NCBI GenBank assembly: GCA_937967775.1
Contig: CALCJH010000027.1
Coordinates: 1 to 5,280 of the forward strand
DNA length: 5,280 nucleotides
Direction of reading: 5' to 3'
DNA from: an uncultured bacterium
Lineage (GTDB): Bacteria > Armatimonadota > UBA5829 > DSUL01
The notes beneath the pieces are model-generated. The model ran no database searches, was not told the origin of the DNA, and saw only the letters and a list, made by a program, of their open reading frames with translations. Made by a program: the position numbers and the translations under genes. Shown here piece after piece: positions 1 through 5,280 of this stretch. Positions within the stretch are counted from its first letter, which is position 1. Each line of letters opens with the position of its first letter.

Positions 1-29
1 AGTCCGATATCCTGAGCCAATGCCTGCAC
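1..29 (-). CDS. Possible start of a further minus-strand gene (partial, cut by window edge)
   Basis: Reading the minus strand past the stop of the URO-D-like gene, a TGGAGG Shine-Dalgarno (34-39) is followed 4 nt later by a GTG codon (27-29) that opens nine codons, M-Q-A-L-A-Q-D-I-G, running off the window. The gap from the upstream stop codon is about 33 bp, which suits a second gene of the same operon. The product cannot be identified from nine residues. The SD is strong but its spacing is slightly short, and a chance match is possible in such GC-rich DNA. Confidence 0.3.
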
Positions 30-62
30 CTGTCCTCCAGTGGGTCCGGCGGGGCGGCCTTT

Positions 63-1334
63 TCAGGCCAGCACGCGTTCGGACTCCTCTCTTGCGATCT
101 CCACCCACCTGCGGACCCTTTGCGGGTCGCCGCCAATGGTGTGGCAGTCCTTCATTATGATCTCCACCCGGCATCCCCTGGCGCGGGACAGCTTCTCCCG
201 GAGTTCATTCCGGGCTGCGTCCTCCTCAAAGACCCTGCTTCCCAGGTATGCCGGGTTGGGTTTTAACGAGAAGATGTAGCGGTCCTGCAGATACTCCGCC
301 ATCGCTCCGGCGTCGCACCAGGGCGAAACGGAAACGCGGCGGAGGTTCGGAATCCGCCGGATGATGTGCCAGCGCGAATGCACCGGCTCACAGCACCCGT
401 AGCAGGTCAACCCGAACCGTTCCAGAAGCGGCAGCTGATAGGGAAAGACGAACTCCTCGAACATCGCGGGGCTGACGCAGACGGTCTCCTGACTTTCCGC
501 CATCCCCCAGAGGTCCTTGAGGCGAACCTTACCCGCGAAGTCCGGCTGAGGCAGCTCGCGGGTCCAACCGAATCCGCCGGATCCGACGTACTCGCCCCCA
601 TTGTTCAGGCAGAGGAGTCCCTCACGCTCCAGATACTCCAGGCGCGACAACGTACCGTCCCGCAGAAACGCCATCAGCCGGTGGAGCCCTTCGGGATCCT
701 CGATCATGTCCACCATCATCTGCTCCAGCCCGCGCAGCTTCACCAACGTCTGGGTAAGGCCGACGCTCCATACCCAGTAATGGTGCAGACGGACGGGCAG
801 GATGTCCGAGAACACCTCCCGGGCGCAATCGAGCAGCCTTTCCGTGGCCGGAAGGTCCACGGTGACTTCCGGATAATGCAGCCCGGAAAGATCCGAGAGA
901 TTCTTGATGGGCGGATCCCAGGTATAGGCGCCTCCGTCCTCGCCTCCGATGCGCCGCTCCTCCACTCCCCACCCTGTCTCCGTGGCCACGTATCCGACCT
1001 CGAAGACACCGGTGATGACGCGATCGTCCCGGATGAGCTCTCCCCAGACGATATCCCGCCGCAGCCACCACTCCCAGTGGCGGCCCAGGGAGCTCTGGCA
1101 CTGAAAATCCTCCCTCCGAATGATTTCGTGCCAGCCGTTCTCCGGGTCGCAGAAGATGAGAGGGCGGACATTCTGCAGGGCGTTATGGGCGTACCAGAGT
1201 TCGCGCTTTTCCTGCTCAATATCCCGGGCGGCCAGTTCGGCCACGCGGCGGGCAAGTTCTCGCAGAATCTGAATGTCGCAGGCTGGAAGCATCTCCGCCG
1301 CAATGGACGGGGCTTTCCGTTTTACATCAGGCAT
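63..1334 (-). CDS. URO-D fold protein (uroporphyrinogen decarboxylase / methylcobalamin methyltransferase superfamily), not HemE
   Basis: The protein has about 423 residues from ATG 1334; an in-frame GTG at 1364 would add ten. Numbering from that GTG, there is an N-terminal helical part (31-65) and a 'GWHEII' segment (77-82). The C-terminal half is typical of the URO-D (COG0407-like) family: [11 protein letters not shown] (254-264), CYGCCEPVH (321-329), a VSVSPWCD strand (344-351), FSLKPNP (365-371) and KDCHTI (405-410). The Arg-rich N-terminal substrate signature of true HemE (PVWxMRQAGR) is absent, so a role in haem synthesis is unlikely. Relatives include corrinoid/CoM methyltransferases that use a zinc-thiolate site, and the Cys321/Cys324/Cys325 and Cys407-His408 pairs could supply ligands; this is inference. 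The protein is soluble, with no signal peptide. Start choice is uncertain: GGGAGG lies 12 nt before the GTG, and GGGGGA lies 13 nt before the ATG. I prefer the ATG because MPDVKRK looks like a natural N-terminus. The gene is divergent from ruvB. Substrate is unknown. Confidence 0.88.
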   Translation of the reverse strand: MPDVKRKAPSIAAEMLPACDIQILRELARRVAELAARDIEQEKRELWYAHNALQNVRPLIFCDPENGWHEIIRREDFQCQSSLGRHWEWWLRRDIVWGELIRDDRVITGVFEVGYVATETGWGVEERRIGGEDGGAYTWDPPIKNLSDLSGLHYPEVTVDLPATERLLDCAREVFSDILPVRLHHYWVWSVGLTQTLVKLRGLEQMMVDMIEDPEGLHRLMAFLRDGTLSRLEYLEREGLLCLNNGGEYVGSGGFGWTRELPQPDFAGKVRLKDLWGMAESQETVCVSPAMFEEFVFPYQLPLLERFGLTCYGCCEPVHSRWHIIRRIPNLRRVSVSPWCDAGAMAEYLQDRYIFSLKPNPAYLGSRVFEEDAARNELREKLSRARGCRVEIIMKDCHTIGGDPQRVRRWVEIAREESERVLA

Positions 1335-1446
1335 GGTGGCGCAGCAATCCCCCGGAAGCCGCACTCTGTCCGGCGGCCTCCCGCGGCACAGTATGACGGC
1401 TGGAGCGCCGCCGCGGCAATCCCGGGTCAGGGACGGTGAAGGAGTG

Positions 1447-1463
1447 AGAGGCCGCCAGCCTCT
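1447..1463 (+). other. Stem-loop in the ruvB upstream region
   Basis: AGAGGC (1447-1452) and GCCTCT (1458-1463) are perfect inverted copies around a 5-nt loop, CGCCA. No T-run follows on either strand, so it is not a standard intrinsic terminator. It could be a leader structure if ruvB is transcribed from further upstream. Confidence 0.4.
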
Positions 1464-1480
1464 AAGAGAGCAGGAGACGG

Positions 1481-1500
1481 CCGGGCGGCAAGCCGCCGGG
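1481..1500 (+). other. GC-rich imperfect stem-loop upstream of ruvB
   Basis: The arms at 1481-1489 and 1492-1500 pair at eight of nine positions, with the inner GGCGGC/GCCGCC perfect. The central pairs would open to give a small loop. No U-tract follows, and the sequence goes on to AAATGGCG. It lies just before the TAGAAT box, so it could be a leader structure, part of a promoter or operator region, or chance in GC-rich DNA. Confidence 0.35.
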
Positions 1501-1508
1501 AAATGGCG

Positions 1509-1514
1509 TAGAAT
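1509..1514 (+). promoter_or_regulatory. Candidate -10 box for ruvB
   Basis: TAGAAT matches the sigma-70 -10 consensus at five of six positions and stands out in GC-rich surroundings. No good -35 hexamer is visible about 17 bp upstream, where the GC-rich stem-loop lies. A start site 6-8 nt downstream would fall at about 1520-1522, leaving a leader of only about 16 nt that still contains the SD. Confidence 0.25.
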
Positions 1515-1522
1515 TGCGGATG

Positions 1523-1528
1523 AGGAGG
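1523..1528 (+). promoter_or_regulatory. Shine-Dalgarno of ruvB (decides the start)
   Basis: AGGAGG is a full consensus SD. Eight nucleotides separate it from ATA 1537, and five from ACG 1534. No ATG, GTG or TTG in the ruvB frame lies at SD distance; the nearest are ATG 1393, GTG 1444 and GTG 1594. It therefore points to a near-cognate start at 1537. Confidence 0.7.
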
Positions 1529-1536
1529 CTGCAACG

Positions 1537-2562
1537 ATAGACCCGTTTGATGACCGGATAACCTCGGCGGAGCTTCAGGAAGAAGACGCACGCGTGGAGG
1601 CGTCGCTGCGGCCGCGGCGCCTGGACGAGTTCATCGGGCAGGAAAAGGTCAAGGAGAACCTCTCGGTTTTCCTGGAGGCGGCGCGGCGCAGGGGCGAGGC
1701 CCTGGATCACGTATTGCTGTACGGCCCGCCCGGTCTGGGCAAGACGACGCTCGCGAACATCATCGCCCGCGAGATGGACGTCCCGATCCGCTCCACCAGT
1801 GGCCCCGCCATCGAGCGCCCGGGGGATCTGGCCGCCATCCTGACCAATCTGGAGCCCGGCGGCGTCCTGTTCATAGACGAGATCCACCGGCTGTCGCGGG
1901 TGGTGGAGGAGATCCTTTATCCCGCTCTGGAGGACCGCCAGCTGGACCTGGTCATCGGGAAGGGACCCAGCGCCCGGACCATCAAGCTCCCCCTGCCCGA
2001 GTTCACGGTCATCGGCGCGACAACGCGGGCGGGAATGCTGACCTCCCCACTGCGGGAGCGGTTCGGGATCGTGCATCACCTGGAGTACTATGACCCGGCC
2101 TCGCTCAGTCAGATAGTCAGAAGATCGGCCGCGATCCTGGAGACACCCATCGAGCCTGACGCGGCCGACGAGATCGCCTCGCGCAGCCGGGGAACCCCAC
2201 GGGTGGCCAACCGTCTGCTCCGGCGCAGCCGCGACTTCGCAGACGTGGACGGCGACGGCGTGCTGACTCTGGAGGTCGCCCGGAAAGCTCTGGCGCGGCT
2301 GGAAGTGGATGAAGCGGGGCTGGACGCCACCGACCGGCGGCTGCTCAGGATGCTCATCGAGAAATTCGGCGGCGGGCCAGTGGGCGTGGAAACAATGGCC
2401 GCCAGCATCAGCGAGGACCGGGAGACCATTGAGGAGGTCTACGAGCCCTATCTGCTCCAGCGGGGGTTCCTGGCCAGGACGCGGCAGGGGCGGGTGGCGA
2501 CCGCGCTGGCCAGGGAGCATCTGGGCTACGCTGGTCCGGCGGGACAGGACTCGCTTCTTTAG
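1537..2562 (+). CDS. ruvB: Holliday junction branch migration ATPase RuvB
   Basis: RuvB is the AAA+ motor that, loaded by RuvA, drives branch migration of Holliday junctions in recombinational repair. Numbering from ATA 1537 gives 341 residues, the usual family length. Visible in order: N-terminal [13 protein letters not shown] (23-35), Walker A GPPGLGKT (63-70), Walker [10 protein letters not shown] (111-119), sensor 1 with [12 protein letters not shown] (160-171), the PLRERFG segment carrying the arginine finger (171-177), sensor 2 [13 protein letters not shown] (218-230), and the C-terminal winged-helix DNA-binding part with EKFGGGPVG and the [15 protein letters not shown] signature (about 270-335). 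Nothing essential is missing. The start is unusual: a consensus SD sits 8 nt before ATA, and the peptide from there ([16 protein letters not shown]) resembles normal RuvB N-termini. GTG 1594 would leave only four residues before LRP, while ATG 1393 would add an unconserved 48-residue tail. ruvA and ruvC are not adjacent. Function is near certain; the exact start is less so. Confidence 0.97.
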   Translation: MDPFDDRITSAELQEEDARVEASLRPRRLDEFIGQEKVKENLSVFLEAARRRGEALDHVLLYGPPGLGKTTLANIIAREMDVPIRSTSGPAIERPGDLAAILTNLEPGGVLFIDEIHRLSRVVEEILYPALEDRQLDLVIGKGPSARTIKLPLPEFTVIGATTRAGMLTSPLRERFGIVHHLEYYDPASLSQIVRRSAAILETPIEPDAADEIASRSRGTPRVANRLLRRSRDFADVDGDGVLTLEVARKALARLEVDEAGLDATDRRLLRMLIEKFGGGPVGVETMAASISEDRETIEEVYEPYLLQRGFLARTRQGRVATALAREHLGYAGPAGQDSLL

Positions 2563-2563
2563 G

Positions 2564-2583
2564 CCGGACTGCATGCAGTCCGG
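2564..2583. repeat. Perfect 20-bp palindrome just after ruvB
   Basis: CCGGACTGCA is followed directly by its reverse complement TGCAGTCCGG, starting 2 nt after the ruvB stop. As RNA it would fold into an 8-bp stem with a CATG loop. No T-run follows (GGCACAGCGCAGG), so it is not a classic intrinsic terminator. It ends 9 nt before the SD of the next gene. It could be a protein-binding site, an RNA processing or stabilising hairpin between cistrons, or a Rho-independent-like attenuator without a U-tract. I saw no second copy in the window. Confidence 0.8.
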
Positions 2584-2592
2584 GCACAGCGC

Positions 2593-2598
2593 AGGAAG
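2593..2598 (+). promoter_or_regulatory. Shine-Dalgarno of the zinc-ribbon/TPR gene
   Basis: AGGAAG lies 8 nt before ATG 2607. It supports that start, which also places the first zinc-ribbon cysteine at residue 3. It is a few bases downstream of the 20-bp palindrome, so the hairpin could influence ribosome access. Confidence 0.7.
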
Positions 2599-2606
2599 AC
2601 GGACAA

Positions 2607-3770
2607 ATGTATTGCACCCAGTGCGGCGCAGAAAACAGGGATGACAGCAGGTTCTGCCGGGCCTGCGGCCACCGGCTGCATCCGGACGGAGAAAAGCCTG
2701 CAACCGGCGAAACAGAGGCTACAGCAGCGCCAGAGCAGGTAAGCGGCCTGCTGGCCCGCGCCTTCGAGCTGCTGGACGCCGACCGGCTGGACGAAGCCAA
2801 AGAAGTGTGTCTTGCGGCTCTGCGCCTGAGCCCGGAATCTGTGACCGGACGGTCTCTGCTCGCTGTCATCTATGAGCGCAAGGGCGATCTGGACGCCGCC
2901 ATCCGTCAGATGGAACGGGTGGTGGAGATGAATCCGGACAGTGTGGCCGACCGCAACCGGCTGGCAGACCTGCGCCGCCGGGCCGGACAAGGTCCGGTCG
3001 TGACCGTGCCGCTGCCGCCTGCCGGAGGTACGGCCTTCCTGGAGGCGATCAAGCGGCCCCCCGCGGCCGCCGGTGCGGGAGCACTACTCATTGTTCTAAT
3101 CCTGCTGGCCGTCTGGCTTCCCGGACGCGGGCGTCAAAAAGAGACAGTCATCCCGCCGCCGTCTCCCCAGCCAACGGCAGCAGCTCCGTCCCAGGGTAGT
3201 CCTTCGCTGTTCGGAGAAACACCCGCCTCGCCGATGACCCCGGCTCCAGGCGGATTGTTCGATGGTGCAGGAAGCCCAAGGCAATCCGCCACCCAGACGC
3301 AGCACAACGAAAGCCGGTCCGAGACGCGGCCTGAGGAGACTGCACGCTCTGCGCCATCGGCGCCGCGCCCCACACCTCAGCCGCCTCAGCTGTCACAACC
3401 GGCAACACCGGCAACAGGCAACAGCAACAGCGGGGGAACGAACCTGCCGCCGCCTGCGCCTCCCCCACCATCGGCGGTGCCCGGGCCTGAGCCGAGAATC
3501 GTCATTACGCGGGAGCCACCGTCGCCTCCAACAGGAGGCGCATCTGCTCCGCAGCCGCCAGGTCCTGCCCGACCGGCGACATCCGGGCGGGATCTGCAAC
3601 TCCGCGCCATGGAGTTGAAGGCCGCCGGGCAGCGTGAACAGGCGATCGCCACCTTCCGGCAGGCGATTGAAGCATACCGGCGGGAAGCTGCCGCTGGGGG
3701 GGGAGGATTCGAGGCGCAACAGGGGATCCGCACCTGCCTGGACGAGATCCAGTTGCTGGAGGCGCGATAG
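2607..3770 (+). CDS. Zinc-ribbon / TPR / single-TM / proline-rich protein of unknown function
   Basis: The protein has 387 residues. It begins with a zinc ribbon at the extreme N-terminus (Cys3-x2-Cys6 and Cys17-x2-Cys20). Two TPR-like units follow (about 45-112, with LDEAKEVCLAALRLSP and GDLDAAIRQMERVVEMNP). One hydrophobic transmembrane segment lies at about 153-171 (GALLIVLILLAVWLP). Then comes a long Pro/Ala/Ser/Thr-rich, probably disordered stretch (about 180-325) and a final helical TPR-like unit (328-387). There is no signal peptide, so the likely topology is zinc ribbon and first TPRs in the cytoplasm and the Pro-rich arm outside; this is inference, since basic residues flank both sides of the TM. 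Such proteins are usually scaffolds, and I recognise no enzyme motif. It has a good SD, follows ruvB by 44 bp, and ends 1 bp before the next start, so it is very likely cotranscribed and perhaps translationally coupled with the exported TPR protein. A G8 tract near its end is a potential slippage site. Confidence 0.88.
   Translation: MYCTQCGAENRDDSRFCRACGHRLHPDGEKPATGETEATAAPEQVSGLLARAFELLDADRLDEAKEVCLAALRLSPESVTGRSLLAVIYERKGDLDAAIRQMERVVEMNPDSVADRNRLADLRRRAGQGPVVTVPLPPAGGTAFLEAIKRPPAAAGAGALLIVLILLAVWLPGRGRQKETVIPPPSPQPTAAAPSQGSPSLFGETPASPMTPAPGGLFDGAGSPRQSATQTQHNESRSETRPEETARSAPSAPRPTPQPPQLSQPATPATGNSNSGGTNLPPPAPPPPSAVPGPEPRIVITREPPSPPTGGASAPQPPGPARPATSGRDLQLRAMELKAAGQREQAIATFRQAIEAYRREAAAGGGGFEAQQGIRTCLDEIQLLEAR
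3402..3429 (+). repeat. Short GCAACA direct repeats in the proline-rich linker
   Basis: Four copies of GCAACA (3402-3407, 3411-3416, 3418-3423, 3424-3429) occur within 28 nt and encode part of the Thr/Asn/Ser-rich linker. They suggest that the disordered segment grew by small duplications. The spacing is irregular, so this is only a minor repeat. Confidence 0.5.
3696..3703 (+). repeat. Eight-G homopolymer inside the zinc-ribbon/TPR gene
   Basis: A run of eight G lies in the codons for a Gly-rich stretch about 22 codons before the stop. It is the longest homopolymer I noticed. Loss of one G shifts reading into the frame of the downstream gene, which is free of stops from here through ATG 3772. 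Gain of one G leads to a TGA at 3773-3775. Confidence 0.75.
3758..3762 (+). promoter_or_regulatory. Shine-Dalgarno of the exported TPR gene
   Basis: GGAGG lies inside the last codons of the upstream gene, 9 nt before ATG 3772. The stop TAG (3768-3770) and the ATG are separated by a single G, an arrangement typical of translational coupling. Confidence 0.75.
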
Positions 3771-3771
3771 G

Positions 3772-5280
3772 ATGAGGATTGCTTTCCTCCTGGCATCCTG
3801 CGCCACGCTGTTAGCGGCCACCATAGCTGCAAAGGCCGCCCCTCAACCGCACGTGCTGGTGTTTCCGGTCCGGGGAGATACGGCGCTGGCCCCGGCGGCC
3901 ACGCAGGCGCTAAAAGCCTGCCTCAAACAGGGGAACACGGTGCTGGTGACCGAATTCCGGCCGGATCTGCCCAGCCTGAGACGCGCCGTGGCGGAGGGTC
4001 TGATCACCCGCTCCGCGCTTGAGTCGGAGGATCCGGAAGCCAGGCGGCGGATCAGCGCGGCTCTGGAGGCGGATTTTCATCTGGAGAGTGAAATCCTGAC
4101 GAGGGAAGATGTTGTGGCTCTTCGGGCGGAGGCTGTGCAGGTGTCCACCGGCCGGCGATTTCCCTTCTCCGCTGAAGCAAAGCCTGCCGAACCCGGCGGG
4201 GCAGGACGGGAATCGCTGGTACTGTCCGTGGCGGGAACGGTGGTCTCCAAGTTCATGACAGAGGTGCTCGGCACCCTGCCTCCGGCCGCTCCTCCCCGCG
4301 TGGCGCTCACCATCCGCGAGACGCCACCCGCAACACAGCCAACCGGCGATAAGGAGAAACCCGGCACACCACCTTCCCCGGCGGAAGAAGCGGCTTCTGC
4401 GCCGCCTCCGCCTGCCATCCCGCAGCCGGACCGTCAGGAATCCGCCACGCTGGCGCGCCAGGCCGAATCGCTTGCCGCCGCTGGAGACTTCGCCGGCGCT
4501 ATTCAGGCTATGCGGCAAGCGGTGAACCTGTCCCCTTCAGACCTGTCGCTGCGCTTGAAGCTCGCCGGTTATTACACCCGGAAGGGGATGACGGAAGAAG
4601 CGGCGGCAGAGCTGCGCGGCGCGCTGCTGCTATCGCCGGACGAGCCTGCCTCCCGGCTGGAGCTTGCGCGCCAACTTGAGTCTGCAGGTCTGCAGGAACA
4701 GGCCAGACAGGTCTACGAAGCGCTGCTGAAAGAAAACTCAAAAAACACGGAGGCCCGGCTGGCCTACGGAGACCTCCTCTGGAATCTAGGCAAGCCGGAT
4801 GATGCTGCGCTGGAGTACGCGCAGGCGGCGCGGGACGCTCCGGACGCCCCGTCCCCGCACGAACGGCTGGCCCGCCTGTTCGCTTCACGGGGGCAGTTCC
4901 AGAACGCGATGATCAGCCTGGACACTGTCCGACGCCTGAAAGGTCAGGGCACGGATGCGCCGCTGGAGCCGTCGCTGTACCGCTCCCTGATCCAAAGCTT
5001 CGACATTGCTTTCTACCGCCAGCGTGATGCGATGGACTCGGCAGGCCACGACTATCAGGCTCAGCGGATGACGCGCGAGGACTATTATCAGAAGGTGCGC
5101 TCGCTGGTGACTCAGCTGGAGGAGCTGGCCGAATTCCTCACGGAGATCAGCCCACCGGCACAGTCGGTCAAGGCGCACATCCACAGGAGACTGGGAGCAA
5201 GCCTTCTCTCACAGGCGGTGACATCACTGCAGGACTGGCTGGTTACCGGAGAGGACTCCCGCAGGGCGGATTCAGAGCGT
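3772..5280 (+). CDS. Exported TPR-repeat protein with N-terminal alpha/beta domain (3' end outside window)
   Basis: The frame is open for 503 codons to the window edge with no stop. Residues 1-23 form a Sec signal peptide (MRIAFLLASC, then an Ala-rich h-region ending AAKAA before PQP). A lipobox-like LASC at 7-10 seems too close to the N-terminus for a lipoprotein. Residues 25-165 form an alpha/beta domain beginning HVLVFPV, with ALEADFHLESEI (98-109) and VSTGRRFPF (124-132); this faintly recalls TolB-N/CsgG-like envelope domains, but I would not assign it. A Pro-rich linker (about 169-222) follows. Then come five TPR units (224-393) whose turn glycines fall at 238, 272, 306, 340 and 374, exactly 34 apart. 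The visible C-terminus (about 400-503) is helical and charged, with LVTQLEELAEFLTEISPP. It probably acts outside the cytoplasmic membrane as a protein-interaction scaffold. It starts 1 bp after the zinc-ribbon/TPR gene and shares its TPR/Pro-rich make-up, so the two are probably partners. Function is unknown. Confidence 0.88.
   Translation, partial: MRIAFLLASCATLLAATIAAKAAPQPHVLVFPVRGDTALAPAATQALKACLKQGNTVLVTEFRPDLPSLRRAVAEGLITRSALESEDPEARRRISAALEADFHLESEILTREDVVALRAEAVQVSTGRRFPFSAEAKPAEPGGAGRESLVLSVAGTVVSKFMTEVLGTLPPAAPPRVALTIRETPPATQPTGDKEKPGTPPSPAEEAASAPPPPAIPQPDRQESATLARQAESLAAAGDFAGAIQAMRQAVNLSPSDLSLRLKLAGYYTRKGMTEEAAAELRGALLLSPDEPASRLELARQLESAGLQEQARQVYEALLKENSKNTEARLAYGDLLWNLGKPDDAALEYAQAARDAPDAPSPHERLARLFASRGQFQNAMISLDTVRRLKGQGTDAPLEPSLYRSLIQSFDIAFYRQRDAMDSAGHDYQAQRMTREDYYQKVRSLVTQLEELAEFLTEISPPAQSVKAHIHRRLGASLLSQAVTSLQDWLVTGEDSRRADSER

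Larger units (their letters stand above)
1335..1536. promoter_or_regulatory. Divergent intergenic region between the URO-D-like gene and ruvB
   Basis: These 202 bp separate two genes transcribed away from each other, so promoters for both should lie here. Seen directly: two short stem-loops (1447-1463 and 1481-1500), a TAGAAT box (1509-1514) and a strong SD (1523-1528) before ruvB. On the minus strand only a poor CATACT-like box near 1391-1396 could serve the URO-D-like gene. No inverted repeat resembling a known SOS (LexA) box was found. Plus-strand reading is open in the ruvB frame through this region and back to 1273, but it lacks conserved RuvB sequence before about 1540. Confidence 0.6.

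Noticed and set aside
56..69. GGCCT/AGGCC hairpin over the stop of the URO-D-like gene as a terminator
   Set aside because: The stem is only 5 bp with a TTTC loop, and no U-run follows in the minus-strand direction. A possible downstream gene starts close by.
366..1439. Long plus-strand open frame opposite the URO-D-like gene
   Set aside because: It is antisense to a gene with clear family motifs, has no recognisable domains and an odd His/Pro/Gln-rich composition. It is a by-product of GC-rich codon use.
1273..1536. N-terminal extension of ruvB back to ATG 1273 or ATG 1393
   Set aside because: From 1273 it would overlap the divergent URO-D-like gene. The added residues are low-complexity Arg/Gly/Ala and unlike any RuvB N-terminus, and the SD at 1523-1528 points to a later start.
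1462..2703. Long minus-strand open frame opposite ruvB
   Set aside because: It covers the conserved ruvB gene on the other strand and runs into the zinc-ribbon gene. No domain or ribosome-binding site supports it.
3781..3801. LASC as a lipoprotein lipobox
   Set aside because: The Cys would be residue 10, leaving too short a hydrophobic region. The Ala-rich stretch after it, ending AAKAA, fits ordinary signal-peptidase I cleavage better.
3910..4518. Minus-strand open frame opposite the exported TPR gene
   Set aside because: It is antisense to a frame with a signal peptide and exact 34-residue TPR periodicity, and has no motif of its own.
4681..4696. Tandem 8-bp duplication TCTGCAGG x2
   Set aside because: It lies within a TPR linker where the protein register is perfectly kept. 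It is too short and isolated to suggest function.

Overview
The window looks like ordinary chromosomal DNA from a GC-rich bacterium. G/C dominates throughout, and both coding and intergenic DNA look alike in composition. I saw no transposase, integrase, tRNA, rRNA or CRISPR repeat. The lineage cannot be fixed from the sequence. A non-HemE URO-D family methyltransferase-like gene next to secreted, proline-rich TPR proteins would suit Armatimonadota or a similar environmental phylum, but this is a guess.

Layout. The left part (63-1334, minus strand) holds one gene for a uroporphyrinogen-decarboxylase-fold protein. It is not the haem-pathway HemE and looks like the corrinoid/methyltransferase-related branch. 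A weakly supported start of another minus-strand gene lies at the left edge (1-29), which would form a short operon with it. A divergent intergenic region of about 200 bp (1335-1536) contains two small stem-loops, a TAGAAT box and a very good Shine-Dalgarno. It leads into ruvB (1537-2562, plus strand), the Holliday-junction branch-migration ATPase. The best-supported ruvB start is a non-canonical ATA codon.

Downstream of ruvB is a 44-bp gap containing a perfect 20-bp palindrome. Two co-directional genes follow, only 1 bp apart. The first (2607-3770) encodes a zinc-ribbon / TPR / single-transmembrane / proline-rich protein. The second (3772 to the window end, truncated) encodes an exported protein with an N-terminal alpha/beta domain, a Pro-rich linker and five TPR units in exact 34-residue register. 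These two probably work together at the cell envelope as a scaffold or assembly pair, but neither has a function I can name.

The most checkable oddities are the ATA start of ruvB, the 20-bp palindrome behind ruvB, and an 8-G tract near the end of the zinc-ribbon gene. Loss of one G in that tract would fuse the gene in frame to the downstream TPR gene. ruvA and ruvC are not adjacent to ruvB here. I see strong candidates for uncharacterised proteins, but no clear-cut novel system.
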